From an uncultured Luminiphilus sp. (lineage in GTDB: Bacteria > Pseudomonadota > Gammaproteobacteria > Pseudomonadales > Halieaceae), in the NCBI GenBank assembly GCA_938084055.1, contig CALKDK010000016.1, forward strand, positions 1 to 51,807: a stretch of 51,807 bases of DNA. The letters run 5' to 3'. Below are positions 37,273-47,060 of this stretch, piece by piece. The position numbers and the translations under genes were made by a program. Below the pieces are notes generated by a model, which was not told where the DNA came from, ran no database searches, and saw only the letters and a program-made list of their open reading frames with translations. How positions within the stretch are numbered: the first letter of the stretch is position 1; every line of letters begins with the position of its first letter.

Positions 37273-38355
37273 ATGCTGAACGTACTGCCACGCCGACTGT
37301 GGGTTGTGGTGTTGGTCCTGTCCGGGCTGGTGGCCTGTGGGGAAGCAGATCAAACGATCATGGAGCCGATGCAGCCCAGGCTGGTGCGGACCATGGCGCT
37401 GGGTGGCATCAATAGCGGCGCCTGGCAGGAATTTCCCGGTAAGGTCGAGGCGGCTCAGGTCGCGGTGCTGGCATTCAGGGTGTCAGGGGAGCTCGCTGTG
37501 CTCTCTGCCCTGGAGGGGGATGAGGTCGAGCGGGATCAGCCGGTCGCGCAACTCGATGACAAGGACCAGCTGATTCGACTCCGCGCACGCAAGGCTGAGT
37601 ATGAACAGGCTTATGGTGACTTCCAACGGGGACAGTCGCTCATTAAAAGTGGCGGCATATCACGGTCAGATTTCCAGCGCCTCGAGGCCACTGCCAGCAC
37701 GGCGAAATCGGCCCTGGAAGGTGCGGAACGGGATCTTGATGCCACCCAGCTAAGGGCGCCCTTTGATGGGTTCATCGCGGTACGCCATGTCGAAAATTTT
37801 GAGGAGATTTCGGCACTGGAACCCATCTACACTCTCCAGGATGTATCCCGGCTTTCCGTCAAGGTGGATGTTCCCGAGAGCGTTATGATCCGGGCCCGGC
37901 GGGATCAGGATATACAGGTGAGTGCCTTCTTCGACGCCATACCCGAGCGGCGCTTTCCCCTGGAACTCAATGAGGTGGCCACCCGGGCGTCGGATGGCAC
38001 CAATACCTTCGAGGTAACCTTTGAATTCCCCAATACCCGGGATTTCAATATTTTGCCCGGGATGTCAGTCACCGTCCGACTGGAGACGCCCAGGTTACTG
38101 GCAGCCTCCGGTACGCTGTTCGTGCCGCCCCAGGCGGTGCTCGCGGACGCCGGGGGCCCCTATGCCTTTGTCGCGGTGCCTGATGGTGATGGCATGGCGA
38201 CGGTGAAGCAGCGTCGCGTGACCATCGGCCAGCTCACCGGCGCGGGGCTGGAAATAAGCGCCGGCCTTGCGGCCGGTGATCATCTCATCACAGCGGGTAT
38301 GAGCAAGCTCCAGGACGGTCTCGTTGTCCGTATGGACGAGGAGCAGCCCAGGTGA
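37273..38355 (+). CDS. RND efflux periplasmic adaptor lipoprotein
   Basis: A 360-aa membrane-fusion protein that links an inner-membrane pump to an outer-membrane channel. The lipobox LVAC gives Cys22. The first lipoyl half and coiled-coil region run from about 60 to 160, with KSGGISRSDFQRLEATASTA at the hairpin turn. The second lipoyl half carries LRAPFDGFIAVRHVENFEE, and beta-barrel and membrane-proximal domains follow. AGGAGG lies about 10 bases before the ATG at 37273; a longer in-frame ORF lacks support. Its stop overlaps the permease start (GTGA), so the two are translationally coupled. Confidence 0.92.
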   Translation: MLNVLPRRLWVVVLVLSGLVACGEADQTIMEPMQPRLVRTMALGGINSGAWQEFPGKVEAAQVAVLAFRVSGELAVLSALEGDEVERDQPVAQLDDKDQLIRLRARKAEYEQAYGDFQRGQSLIKSGGISRSDFQRLEATASTAKSALEGAERDLDATQLRAPFDGFIAVRHVENFEEISALEPIYTLQDVSRLSVKVDVPESVMIRARRDQDIQVSAFFDAIPERRFPLELNEVATRASDGTNTFEVTFEFPNTRDFNILPGMSVTVRLETPRLLAASGTLFVPPQAVLADAGGPYAFVAVPDGDGMATVKQRRVTIGQLTGAGLEISAGLAAGDHLITAGMSKLQDGLVVRMDEEQPR

Positions 38356-41300
38356 CACTCACCCGATGGGCGATCGAAAATAATCGGGTCACCTGGGTGC
38401 TGCTGGCGGTTATCCTTATTGCTGGATTCCAGGCCTTCAATACGATGCCCAGGGCCTACGATCCCGGCTTTATTATCCGCACAGCGCAGGTGGTTACCTA
38501 TTTCCCCGGTGCGGCCGCCGAGCGGGTAGAAGCGCTCGTGTCCGCGCCGATCGAGGAGGTCATCAAGGAACTGCCTGAGCTTGATTTTGTGCGCAGTGAG
38601 TCCCGGGCGGGCGTGTCCATCGTGAGCGTCAATATTCGCGAGAGCTATACCGAGATGCGGCCGATCTGGGACAACCTGCGGAGGAAGATTGACAGTGTCG
38701 CCGAGGAGCTACCCGAGGGGGTCACGGAGCCTCAGGTTAACGATGATTTTGGCGATGTATACGGCATTGTCGTTGGCCTGACAGGAGAGGGGTATTCTTT
38801 CAAGGAGCTCCACACCATTGCCGACGAGGTGAAGGCCGTATTCCTGCAGATTCGGGATACGGCGAAAGTCGAAATCCTGGGTGTGCAGGAAGAGCGTATT
38901 TTCCTTGAGTACAACAATGCACGGCTGGCTGATCTCGGGTTGTCACCGGGTTTGCTCACGCAAATTCTCGAGGGGCGCAACATTGTTGTCTCGGGTGGAT
39001 CGTTCAAACTGGGCGATGAGCGTATCTCCCTTGAGCCCAGCGGTAACTTTGAGTCCATGGCAGAGATCGGCGCGACCTTGTTGCGACTCCCGGGCACCAA
39101 CCAACTTTTTCAGCTGCGAGATGTCGCAACTCTCAAGCGCGGTTACGTCGACCCCCCAGAGGAGCTGGTGAGCGTCAGCGGGGACCCGGCCATTGCCATC
39201 GCAATCGCGATGCGTGAGGGCGGCAACAATATCAAGTTGGGCGAGGCGGTGAAGACGGCGATTGCCGGCTTCTACCAAAGCTATCCGATCGGTATCGAGT
39301 TTCAGCTTGTAAGTTTTTCACCCCAGGAAGTTGATGAAAAAGTCAGGGGGTTCGTGATCAACCTGCTGCAGGCTGTTGCGGTGGTCAGCCTGGTCATGCT
39401 GGCCACCCTGGGGTTGCGTACAGGCCTGGTGGTGTCGAGCCTGATTCCGGTCACCATGTTGTTGTCGATTGTTGTCATGTCGACCCTATCGATTGGTCTG
39501 GACCAGATTTCCCTGGCGGCCCTGATCATTGCCCTCGGTATGTTGGTCGACAACGGGATCGTGATATCCGAGAGCATTATGGTTCAGATGGAGCAGGGGA
39601 AGTCTGCCGTCGATGCTGCGATCGATTCATCGGCCGAGCTGAGGACCCCGCTGCTCACGGCCTCCCTAACCACCGCGGCGGCGTTTCTACCGATTTACCT
39701 GGCGGAATCAAGCGTGGGGGAATTTACGGCCTCCCTGTTCAAGGTGGTGACGATCACACTTCTCAGTTCCTGGGTGGTCGCCCTCACCATCGTGCCTCTA
39801 CTGTGTGTCCGGTTTATCCGGGTCAAGTTGTCCGCTGCAACCACGCCCTCGCGTCTGCAGGGCGCTTATCGGCACCTGCTAACGGGATTGCTAAGTCACC
39901 GTGCCCTGACCCTGGCGGTGACCGGCGTTGTTCTGGTCTTTGCGCTGCGCGCCTTCGAATTGGTGCCCAAGCTGTTCTTTCCCCCTTCCGATCGCTCCTA
40001 TTTTACGGTGGAGTTCGAGTTGCCGACGGGCACCAATATCGATCGGACCCAACGCATTGTCAGCGAAGTGGAGGACTACCTGCAGGGCAAGGAGATTGAT
40101 CCGGGTATCGCAGGCGCTGTTGTGAATTGGGTGAGCTATGTTGGCAGCGGGGGACCCCGGTTTGTGCTCTCCCATAACCCCGTTCCTTCTGCGCCGGGTT
40201 TTGCGCTCATGGTCGTCAACGTTACGTCGCCCACCGTGATCGGGTCAATCCGCAGGGATCTGGAAGTATTTGTTGAGGACCGGTACCCCGACCTTGAGCT
40301 GAAGACCCGGCTGATCGAGAACGGGCCCTCGGTGGAGAATCCAGTGGAAATACGGCTCTCCAGCAGCGACTCCACGCGCCTCTTCTTTGCCGTGGACGCC
40401 CTGAAAAAGAAACTTAGGGAATTGGGGGGACTCCGCAATATCAGCGATAACTGGGGACAGCGACAGAAAAAACTGGAGGTGCGGATCGACCAGGCCCGAG
40501 CGGTCAGGGCGGGTATTACCAATCAGGACATCGCGGTCTCGATGCAGGCGGGCCTGTCGGGAATCCAGTTGACGGAATACCGAGAGGGTGAGGACGTGAT
40601 CCCTGTCGTCCTGAGGTCAAAGACCTCAACACTCCATGACGTTAACAAAGTCAGCTCTCTGTCGGTTTATAACCAGTCCAGTGGACAGGCCGTACCGCTC
40701 AAACAGGTGGCTGACGTGCAATTGGTTTGGGATATTGCCAAGGTTTATCGTCGTAACGGCATTCGCACCGTCGCTATAGGCGCCCAGCTTGAACCGGGCG
40801 TCACCGCAGCTGATCGGATGGCAATCCTTCAGCCCTGGCTTGAGGAGCAGCGCACGGCGTGGGGTTCGGAGGTCGCGATCGAACTGGGCGGTGAGAGTGA
40901 AAGCTCGGGTGATGCCAATAAGGCCATTGCTGACAAGCTGCCCGTTGCAGGCTTCATCATCCTGCTCCTGCTCGTGGGACAATTTAATTCCATGAGAAAA
41001 TCGCTGGTGATCCTAACCACGATTCCCCTGGGCCTGATTGGCGTTGTGGTCAGTCTTCTGGTGGGTCAGTCATTCTTTGGATTTATGACCCTGCTCGGCG
41101 TGGTATCACTGGCGGGTATCGTAATCAACAATGCCATTGTGCTTCTGGAGCGCATCGACCTGGAGCGATCCGGGGGATTGACCCATTTTGATGCCATCGT
41201 GGCGGCGGCTGTGCAGCGGTCGCGCCCGATTGTGCTGACAACGGCCACAACCGTGTTGGGGCTGCTGCCCCTGTACCTTGGCGGGGGGGAAATGTGGGAG

Positions 41301-41411
41301 CCCATGGCACTGGCTATTATGGGTGGCCTGCTGTTCTCCACCATCCTGACGCTGGGTGTGGTGCCTGTGTTGTACGCCGTCTTGTTTGGGGTCAGCGCAG
41401 CGAGGGGCTAG
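38352..41411 (+). CDS. RND efflux permease (AcrB/MexK-like)
   Basis: A 1019-aa inner-membrane proton-driven pump with twelve helices and two large periplasmic loops (about 35-330 and 555-860). Helix 4 has LGMLVDNGIVISESIM, in which the second Asp of the usual pair is replaced by Asn, as in some subfamilies. Helix 10-12 sequences such as LLGVVSLAGIVINNAIVLLERID are typical. It starts with GTG overlapping the adaptor stop. No TolC-type channel gene follows, so an unlinked outer-membrane factor must serve it. Substrates cannot be deduced; the loop composition looks more like a drug or solvent pump than a heavy-metal pump. Confidence 0.93.
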   Translation: MTLTRWAIENNRVTWVLLAVILIAGFQAFNTMPRAYDPGFIIRTAQVVTYFPGAAAERVEALVSAPIEEVIKELPELDFVRSESRAGVSIVSVNIRESYTEMRPIWDNLRRKIDSVAEELPEGVTEPQVNDDFGDVYGIVVGLTGEGYSFKELHTIADEVKAVFLQIRDTAKVEILGVQEERIFLEYNNARLADLGLSPGLLTQILEGRNIVVSGGSFKLGDERISLEPSGNFESMAEIGATLLRLPGTNQLFQLRDVATLKRGYVDPPEELVSVSGDPAIAIAIAMREGGNNIKLGEAVKTAIAGFYQSYPIGIEFQLVSFSPQEVDEKVRGFVINLLQAVAVVSLVMLATLGLRTGLVVSSLIPVTMLLSIVVMSTLSIGLDQISLAALIIALGMLVDNGIVISESIMVQMEQGKSAVDAAIDSSAELRTPLLTASLTTAAAFLPIYLAESSVGEFTASLFKVVTITLLSSWVVALTIVPLLCVRFIRVKLSAATTPSRLQGAYRHLLTGLLSHRALTLAVTGVVLVFALRAFELVPKLFFPPSDRSYFTVEFELPTGTNIDRTQRIVSEVEDYLQGKEIDPGIAGAVVNWVSYVGSGGPRFVLSHNPVPSAPGFALMVVNVTSPTVIGSIRRDLEVFVEDRYPDLELKTRLIENGPSVENPVEIRLSSSDSTRLFFAVDALKKKLRELGGLRNISDNWGQRQKKLEVRIDQARAVRAGITNQDIAVSMQAGLSGIQLTEYREGEDVIPVVLRSKTSTLHDVNKVSSLSVYNQSSGQAVPLKQVADVQLVWDIAKVYRRNGIRTVAIGAQLEPGVTAADRMAILQPWLEEQRTAWGSEVAIELGGESESSGDANKAIADKLPVAGFIILLLLVGQFNSMRKSLVILTTIPLGLIGVVVSLLVGQSFFGFMTLLGVVSLAGIVINNAIVLLERIDLERSGGLTHFDAIVAAAVQRSRPIVLTTATTVLGLLPLYLGGGEMWEPMALAIMGGLLFSTILTLGVVPVLYAVLFGVSAARG

Positions 41412-41694
41412 GCGGATTCAGCCTATACCTCGACGCTCCCTGCACAGCCTCGCAGTCAACCCGTGCCTAAATTCAGCCCCTGACCTGACACGCCGGGAAA
41501 GCGGGTGATTTGGGGAAACCCCCTTGCTGCGCAGGAATCCCGGCGGGGGGCTATGATGTTGGCATGCAGCGCCATGCCCGCTAAGGTCCGGGGGCAGAAG
41601 CGTCAATCAGGGGCTTGCTCTGGCAACGACAGGTACCTGGGTTTTTGTTCGGGCCCATCCGCTTCCACACGAAAAGTGAAAGAGTGTTAATGCA

Positions 41695-43590
41695 GTGAAC
41701 GTGTCAGCAACAGATTCTGCCGTGCTCGGCTTTGATCCCGATGCCCTGCGAGAGAAGTACCGGATCGAGCGGGATAAGCGCATCCGGCCCGAGGGCAATG
41801 ATCAGTACGTGGAGGTCAGCGGGGATTTTTCCCGCTATGTCGATGACCCCTATGTGGCCGGGGCTATAAGCCGTGAGCCGTTGGTTGCGGAAGTCGAGGT
41901 GGCGATTGTTGGCGGTGGCTTTGGCGGTATGCTGGCGGCGGCGCACCTGAAAAAAGCCGGCATTACAGACATCATCCTGATCGAGAAAGGGTCGGGGTTT
42001 GGGGGCACTTGGTACTGGAATCGCTATCCGGGTGCGTCCTGTGATATCGAGTCTTATGTCTACCTGCCCCTTTTGGAAGAGACGGGATTTGTTCCGCGGC
42101 AAAAATACACGGATGCCCGGGAGACGCTGGAGTACTGCGAGTTACTCGCCAACACCTACGGGCTGCACGACGATGCGCTGCTGCAGACCCAGGTGCTTGA
42201 GACGCGCTGGGATGAAAAAAATCGCCGATGGTGGGTGACCACTGATCGCAGTGACAAAATCAAAGCGCGCTTTATTGTGCACTCCAATGGCCCACTCAAC
42301 CGACCCAAACTGCCGGGTATTGAGGGCATTGATCGATTTCTGGGGCATACCTTCCACACCAGTCGCTGGGACTACGCCTATACGGGAGGTGACTCGTCCG
42401 GCAACCTGAACAGGCTCGCCGACAAACGTGTGGCGGTTATCGGGACCGGCGCGACCGCGGTCCAGTGCGTGCCCCACCTGGCTAAGGGGGCGGGGAGGCT
42501 TTTCGTGTTCCAACGCACGCCCTCATCCATTGATGTCCGTAACAACCAACCGACAGACCCCGATTGGATAACGACACAGGCGCCCGGTTGGCAGGATCGG
42601 CGTCGGACCAATTTTGAGTCCCTGATGTCGGGGGTGCCTGTGACGGAGGATCTGGTCGGGGACGGCTGGACCGAAGCCTTCAGGGATCTCTTTGGCCGAC
42701 TTCGCGAACAGGCGCCGCCAAAGTGGCGGCTGGCGCTCTGGGCGGCACAGGGCCTCTTTTCTCCCCGGCGTCGTGAGCGGGGCCTGAAGCAATACCTGAT
42801 TGATCGAGCTATGGTGTACATGGATGCTGCCAAAAAGATGGAACTGGCAGATTTCGAAAAAATGGAGAAGATTCGCGCCCGGGCCGATAGCGTTGTGCAG
42901 GATCAATCGGTTGCTGAATCACTGAAACCCTATTATCGGCAGTTCTGTAAGCGACCCTGCTTCCACGATGAGTATTTACAGACCTTCAACCGTGACAACG
43001 TGACCCTTGTCGATACCGAGGGCCGCGGCGTCGAGGCTTTTACCGAGAAAGGTGTCGTTGTCGCAGGCCGCGAGTACGAGGTTGACTGCATCATCTTTGC
43101 CACGGGTTTTGAGGTGGGAACCGACTATTCGAGACGCTGCGGATACGCTGTCGTCGGCGTGGATGGACTGACCGTGTCCGAGAAATGGCAGGACGGCATG
43201 GCCACCTTCCATGGTCTCCATGCGCGCGGCTTTCCCAACAGCTTTTTCTTCGGCCCGATCCAGTCGGGTTTCACCGCCACCTTTACCTTTGCGCTGGATG
43301 AGAATGCCATCCAGACCGCCTACATTATCGAGCAGTTAAAAGTTAGGGGGCTAACCCGTGTGGAAGCCAGTAATGCCGCAGAGAAGAAGTGGGTCGAAAC
43401 GGTCGTTAAAAAGGCCAGATTGACTGAGGATTTCCAGAAGTCCTGTACCCCCGGTTATTACAACAACGAGGGACATGTCCAGTTCAAACCCCAAAATACC
43501 TTTTATGGAGGTGGACCCATTGAGTTTTTCCAGATCATGAAAAAATGGCGGGCACAGGGCAAACTCGAAGGTCTGGAGTTAAAGGCTTAG
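41695..43590 (+). CDS. Baeyer-Villiger monooxygenase, FAD/NADPH-dependent
   Basis: A 631-aa class B flavoprotein monooxygenase that converts ketones to esters or lactones. It has both Rossmann motifs, GGGFGG at 73-78 for FAD and GTGATA at 250-255 for NADPH. Between them lies the diagnostic fingerprint FxGxxxHxxxW, seen as FLGHTFHTSRW at 215-225. YPGASCDIES and FQRTPSS are further subfamily marks. A roughly 65-residue N-terminal extension is normal in this type. Start is GTG at 41695; a second GTG two codons on is possible. A crotonase gene follows after 27 bases, so the two are probably one unit for breakdown of a cyclic or steroid-like ketone. Confidence 0.93.
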   Translation: MNVSATDSAVLGFDPDALREKYRIERDKRIRPEGNDQYVEVSGDFSRYVDDPYVAGAISREPLVAEVEVAIVGGGFGGMLAAAHLKKAGITDIILIEKGSGFGGTWYWNRYPGASCDIESYVYLPLLEETGFVPRQKYTDARETLEYCELLANTYGLHDDALLQTQVLETRWDEKNRRWWVTTDRSDKIKARFIVHSNGPLNRPKLPGIEGIDRFLGHTFHTSRWDYAYTGGDSSGNLNRLADKRVAVIGTGATAVQCVPHLAKGAGRLFVFQRTPSSIDVRNNQPTDPDWITTQAPGWQDRRRTNFESLMSGVPVTEDLVGDGWTEAFRDLFGRLREQAPPKWRLALWAAQGLFSPRRRERGLKQYLIDRAMVYMDAAKKMELADFEKMEKIRARADSVVQDQSVAESLKPYYRQFCKRPCFHDEYLQTFNRDNVTLVDTEGRGVEAFTEKGVVVAGREYEVDCIIFATGFEVGTDYSRRCGYAVVGVDGLTVSEKWQDGMATFHGLHARGFPNSFFFGPIQSGFTATFTFALDENAIQTAYIIEQLKVRGLTRVEASNAAEKKWVETVVKKARLTEDFQKSCTPGYYNNEGHVQFKPQNTFYGGGPIEFFQIMKKWRAQGKLEGLELKA

Positions 43591-43617
43591 GCTGAACCCA
43601 CCAGGAACAGGGTTGCT

Positions 43618-44445
43618 ATGGAGACACTCAATACCGGTACCGATGAGCTTCTGGCCCGTCTTGATGCCCGTGTGGCCACCATCACGCTCAACCGGCCCGC
43701 CAAGCGCAATGCCCTGTCGGACCGCCTGACCCCGGCCCTCAGGCAGGTCCTGCTCGATCTGGAGCAACGCGATGACGTGGGCTGCGTGGTGATCACGGGC
43801 AGCGGCACGGCGTTCTGCGCCGGTGGCGACGTGTCGGGAATGCAGGAGGATATCCCCCCGGACGGCGAGGGTGCGCCACAGAACCCTGCGGCAAAACTGA
43901 AGCAGCTTATTCACCGTCAGGAAACACTCACGCTACGCCTGCATCAGCTCGCCAAACCAACGATCGCGGTACTGCCCGGCGTCGCAGCCGGAGCGGGGCT
44001 GTGTATCGCCCTGGCGTGTGATCTGCGTATAGCCGGTCAATCCGCATTTGTGACCACCGGCTATCGCAATATTGGATTCTCTGGGGACTACGGGGGCAGT
44101 TGGCTGCTGACGCAACTGGTCGGACCGGCGACCACCAAAGAGCTCTATTTTACGGGTCGCCGGGTTGCCGCTGATGAGGCGCTGCGACTGGGCATTTTCA
44201 ATACCGTGGTATCCGATGACCAACTGCCAGCCGCCGCCTGGGCATTGGCACAGGATATCGCCAATGGTCCTGCGGAAGCCCTCGGTTACATGAAGAAAAA
44301 TATTAATGCCGCCGCGGATTCAGATCTGCGCACCAGCCTGGCCCTGGAGGCGGAGCGCCTGTTGCGCTGCGCCGACACAGCTGACCACAGGGAGGCCGTC
44401 GCCGCGTTTCTGGAGAAGCGGCCGCCCCAGTTCAACCAGTCCTAG
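43618..44445 (+). CDS. Enoyl-CoA hydratase/isomerase family protein (PaaG-like)
   Basis: A 275-aa crotonase-fold enzyme acting on acyl-CoA thioesters. The oxyanion-hole segments are TAFCAGGDVSGM (about 64-75) and GVAAGAGLCIALACDL (121-136). The hydratase Glu pair is absent: the segment GYRNIGFSGDYGGSWLL (148-164) instead carries Asp157, in the position of the catalytic Asp of PaaG-type isomerases. An isomerase or ring-modifying role is therefore more likely than simple hydration. It lies 27 bases after the Baeyer-Villiger gene and is probably co-expressed with it. Confidence 0.87.
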   Translation: METLNTGTDELLARLDARVATITLNRPAKRNALSDRLTPALRQVLLDLEQRDDVGCVVITGSGTAFCAGGDVSGMQEDIPPDGEGAPQNPAAKLKQLIHRQETLTLRLHQLAKPTIAVLPGVAAGAGLCIALACDLRIAGQSAFVTTGYRNIGFSGDYGGSWLLTQLVGPATTKELYFTGRRVAADEALRLGIFNTVVSDDQLPAAAWALAQDIANGPAEALGYMKKNINAAADSDLRTSLALEAERLLRCADTADHREAVAAFLEKRPPQFNQS

Positions 44446-44810
44446 TGCCAGGCAGTCAGCTCCTGGAGCAGCTTTGATTGCCGCAATCATAGGTGTTCGA
44501 TGCCGGTATGGTCTGTGTTTGGGTTTTTCAGAGAGGAGAACAGGGGCTGGAGGCGTCGCCTTTCATGCCCGGTGCTGGGGATGCAACCGACACCTTTGCG
44601 AATCACCGGGTGTTGTGTGACGATCTGAACCAATCCGGCTGTGCGATACTCGCGTCGTACAGGCAACACATTAAATTTAAGAAGATTCGGGTTGGCTGCG
44701 GGACTCGGCGGCGTGTTGGGGACAGTGCGCTGCGCCAATGCCCCGACGGCGGGGCGTCCCTGTCGTTGCAGTCCCCAAAAACACCAAGTTGATCGTCGAG
44801 GAGTAATGCA
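44446..44810. other. Intergenic region before the DUF3604 gene
   Basis: About 365 bases. A 99-codon plus-strand frame is present, but its composition is unlike coding sequence and it has no ribosome-binding site. I see no RNA gene or strong terminator. Confidence 0.4.
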
Positions 44811-46862
44811 ATGGTGCTGTCAATGAACCTCCCCCTGCGTTTTTGGGCGCTGCTGCTCATGGGCCTCGCCGGCTGTGCTGAGGAGCGTCCGGATCTGGCC
44901 AATACCATGGCAGCCCGGGCCGGCCTGCCAAACCAGCTGCTCGAAGTGAATGAAACGATCCTGGAGCGGCGCCAAAGCAACCCGGATCGCAACGCTTATT
45001 TTGGCGATTTGCATGTGCACACAGGCTACTCCTTTGATGCCTATGCATTCGGCACTATCGCCACCCCTTATGATGCCTATCGCTATGCCCGGGGTGAGCC
45101 CATCGACCATCCCTCGGGCTATAAGGTCCAGCTGCGACAGCCCCTGGATTTTTATGCGGTCACCGACCATGCCATGTTTATGGGGCTCCTCAAGGAGGCG
45201 GCGAACACCGAGACGGACTTCTCGAAAAGTGAAGTCGCCCAGCCACTGCACAACATCAACGCGCCGGATAATTACGGGCGCTTCAGTTTTTTTGAGCGAT
45301 CGACGGTTTTTGCAACTTTTTTGCCCGATATCATCGGCGATCTGGTCGACGGCACGCTGGATCCTGAGCAGCTGGAACCTGTTACACGCTCAGCCTGGGC
45401 GGACAACATCAATGCAGCCGACCAGTTCTACCAGCCGGGTGAGTTCACAACCTTCGCGGCGTATGAGTACACATCGTCCACTGACGAAATGGGCAACCTG
45501 CACCGAAATGTGATCTTCCGCGGAACAGATCGCCTGCCCGCCGTGCCGTTCTCGCGGTTTCATTCGCAAAATCCCGAGGGCCTATGGGATTGGATGGATG
45601 GCCTGCGCGGGCAGGGTATTGAGAGCCTGGCTATCCCCCACAACTCCAACGGCTCAAACGGCGCCATGTTTGCCCTGGTCGATTGGGCGGGCGATCCTAT
45701 GGACGACCGATATGCCGAGCAGCGTATGCGCAATGAGCCGCTGGTCGAAATCACCCAGGTCAAGGGAACGTCGGACACCCATCCCGGGCTGTCAGAGACC
45801 GATGAGTGGGCCGATTTCGAAATCATGCCCTACCGGGTTGCGACCACGCTGCCCAGTGCCTTGCCGGGCAGCTACGTCAGGGACGGTCTGCTGCGTGGTC
45901 TGAAACTCGCTGAAGCCGGATCCGCGAATCCTTACAAGTTTGGGCTGGTGGGGGCCAGCGATACCCATACCGCTGCGATTTCTGATGATGAGTCCAACTT
46001 CTTTTCCAAGGTGGGTCTACTGGATGGCACCCCCGAGCTGCGCGGCTCCGTGCCGGCGTCATTTCTGATGCGCACCCTGGTCAAATTCAACGCCCCTGAA
46101 ATGCTGAAAGACGTTGAGGGGCGCGAGTTCTTGGAGTTGTCCAGCTTTGCTACCTGGGGAGCCTCGGGCGTTGCTGGCGTCTGGGCGGAGGAAAATACCC
46201 GGGACGCGATTTATGACGCCTTTCGCAGGAAGGAGACCTTCGCCACCAGTGGTCCGCGTATGAAGGTGCGCTTTTTCGCAGGTTATGATTTTGACGCCGC
46301 GTTACTGGAGGATCCTGATGTGGTCGCCAAAGCCTATGCGGGAGGTGTGACCATGGGGGCGGATCTGGTTGCCGACGGTCAGCGCGCACCGCAATTCCTG
46401 GTCTGGGCAGTCAGTGATGCCATCGGCGGCGTTGCCCTGCAGCGGGCCCAGGTCATCAAGGGCTATGTCAAGGATGGAGCTTCCAGTGAGCAGGTGTATG
46501 ACGTGGCCTGTAGTGACGGTCTGTCGGTAGATCCGAAAACGCACCGCTGCCCCGATAATGGGGCCAGGGTCAATCTGGCCGATTGTTCGATTACCCCGGG
46601 TGTGGGCGCAAGCGAGTTGAAGACGCTTTGGCAGGACCCCGATTTTGAGCCGGGACAGGAAGCGTTCTATTACGTTCGGGTGCTGGAGAATCCCACTTGC
46701 CGCTGGTCAACCTGGGATGCGGTGAAAGCGGGCGTCGAGCCACGGGCGGATCTGCAGAAAACCATTCAGGAGCGCGTCTGGTCCTCCCCAATCTGGTACA
46801 AAAAAGACAGCACAATGCTGGAAAAAACAATGGAATCGGTCTCTGAACTGATGGGGTCGTAG
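44811..46862 (+). CDS. DUF3604 lipoprotein, PHP-like metal-dependent hydrolase
   Basis: A 683-aa lipoprotein (lipobox LAGC near residue 22). The DUF3604 family has a PHP-like fold with metal-binding His/Asp clusters, all present here: GDLHVHTGYSFDA (about 65-77), VTDHAMF (about 116-122), IPHNSNGSNG (about 278-287) and GASDTHT (about 382-388). The precise reaction is not established for the family to my knowledge; a phosphoesterase or related hydrolase is expected. GAGGAG lies 7 bases before the ATG. A likely terminator follows, then the first selenoprotein gene on the same strand. Confidence 0.85.
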   Translation: MVLSMNLPLRFWALLLMGLAGCAEERPDLANTMAARAGLPNQLLEVNETILERRQSNPDRNAYFGDLHVHTGYSFDAYAFGTIATPYDAYRYARGEPIDHPSGYKVQLRQPLDFYAVTDHAMFMGLLKEAANTETDFSKSEVAQPLHNINAPDNYGRFSFFERSTVFATFLPDIIGDLVDGTLDPEQLEPVTRSAWADNINAADQFYQPGEFTTFAAYEYTSSTDEMGNLHRNVIFRGTDRLPAVPFSRFHSQNPEGLWDWMDGLRGQGIESLAIPHNSNGSNGAMFALVDWAGDPMDDRYAEQRMRNEPLVEITQVKGTSDTHPGLSETDEWADFEIMPYRVATTLPSALPGSYVRDGLLRGLKLAEAGSANPYKFGLVGASDTHTAAISDDESNFFSKVGLLDGTPELRGSVPASFLMRTLVKFNAPEMLKDVEGREFLELSSFATWGASGVAGVWAEENTRDAIYDAFRRKETFATSGPRMKVRFFAGYDFDAALLEDPDVVAKAYAGGVTMGADLVADGQRAPQFLVWAVSDAIGGVALQRAQVIKGYVKDGASSEQVYDVACSDGLSVDPKTHRCPDNGARVNLADCSITPGVGASELKTLWQDPDFEPGQEAFYYVRVLENPTCRWSTWDAVKAGVEPRADLQKTIQERVWSSPIWYKKDSTMLEKTMESVSELMGS

Positions 46863-46879
46863 GCCTGGAGGAACAGGTT

Positions 46880-46914
46880 CTGCCCCGCGTCGGGCAGCGA
46901 AAGCGGCGCTTTTT
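46880..46914 (+). terminator. Probable terminator after the DUF3604 gene
   Basis: Two hairpins in tandem: CTGCCC/GGGCAG (46880-46885 and 46892-46897), then AAAGC/GCTTT around GGC, ending in a five-T run at 46910-46914. Confidence 0.45.
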
Positions 46915-47060
46915 CCGGTGATCAAACCGACTGGAAGTCGGGCGCCTGTTCCCTCTGGAATGCCGGCGTTATATCCTGTGATCATGGTCTGTGGGTACGA
47001 TAGGCGTGGCACCGCTCGGACACCACCAGGGCCAGTACTGGAGACTAGGGAGACTATGGC

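Noticed and set aside
44493..44792. 99-codon plus-strand ORF before the DUF3604 gene
   Set aside because: Amino-acid composition is unlike a protein, with no ribosome-binding site and no recognisable pattern.
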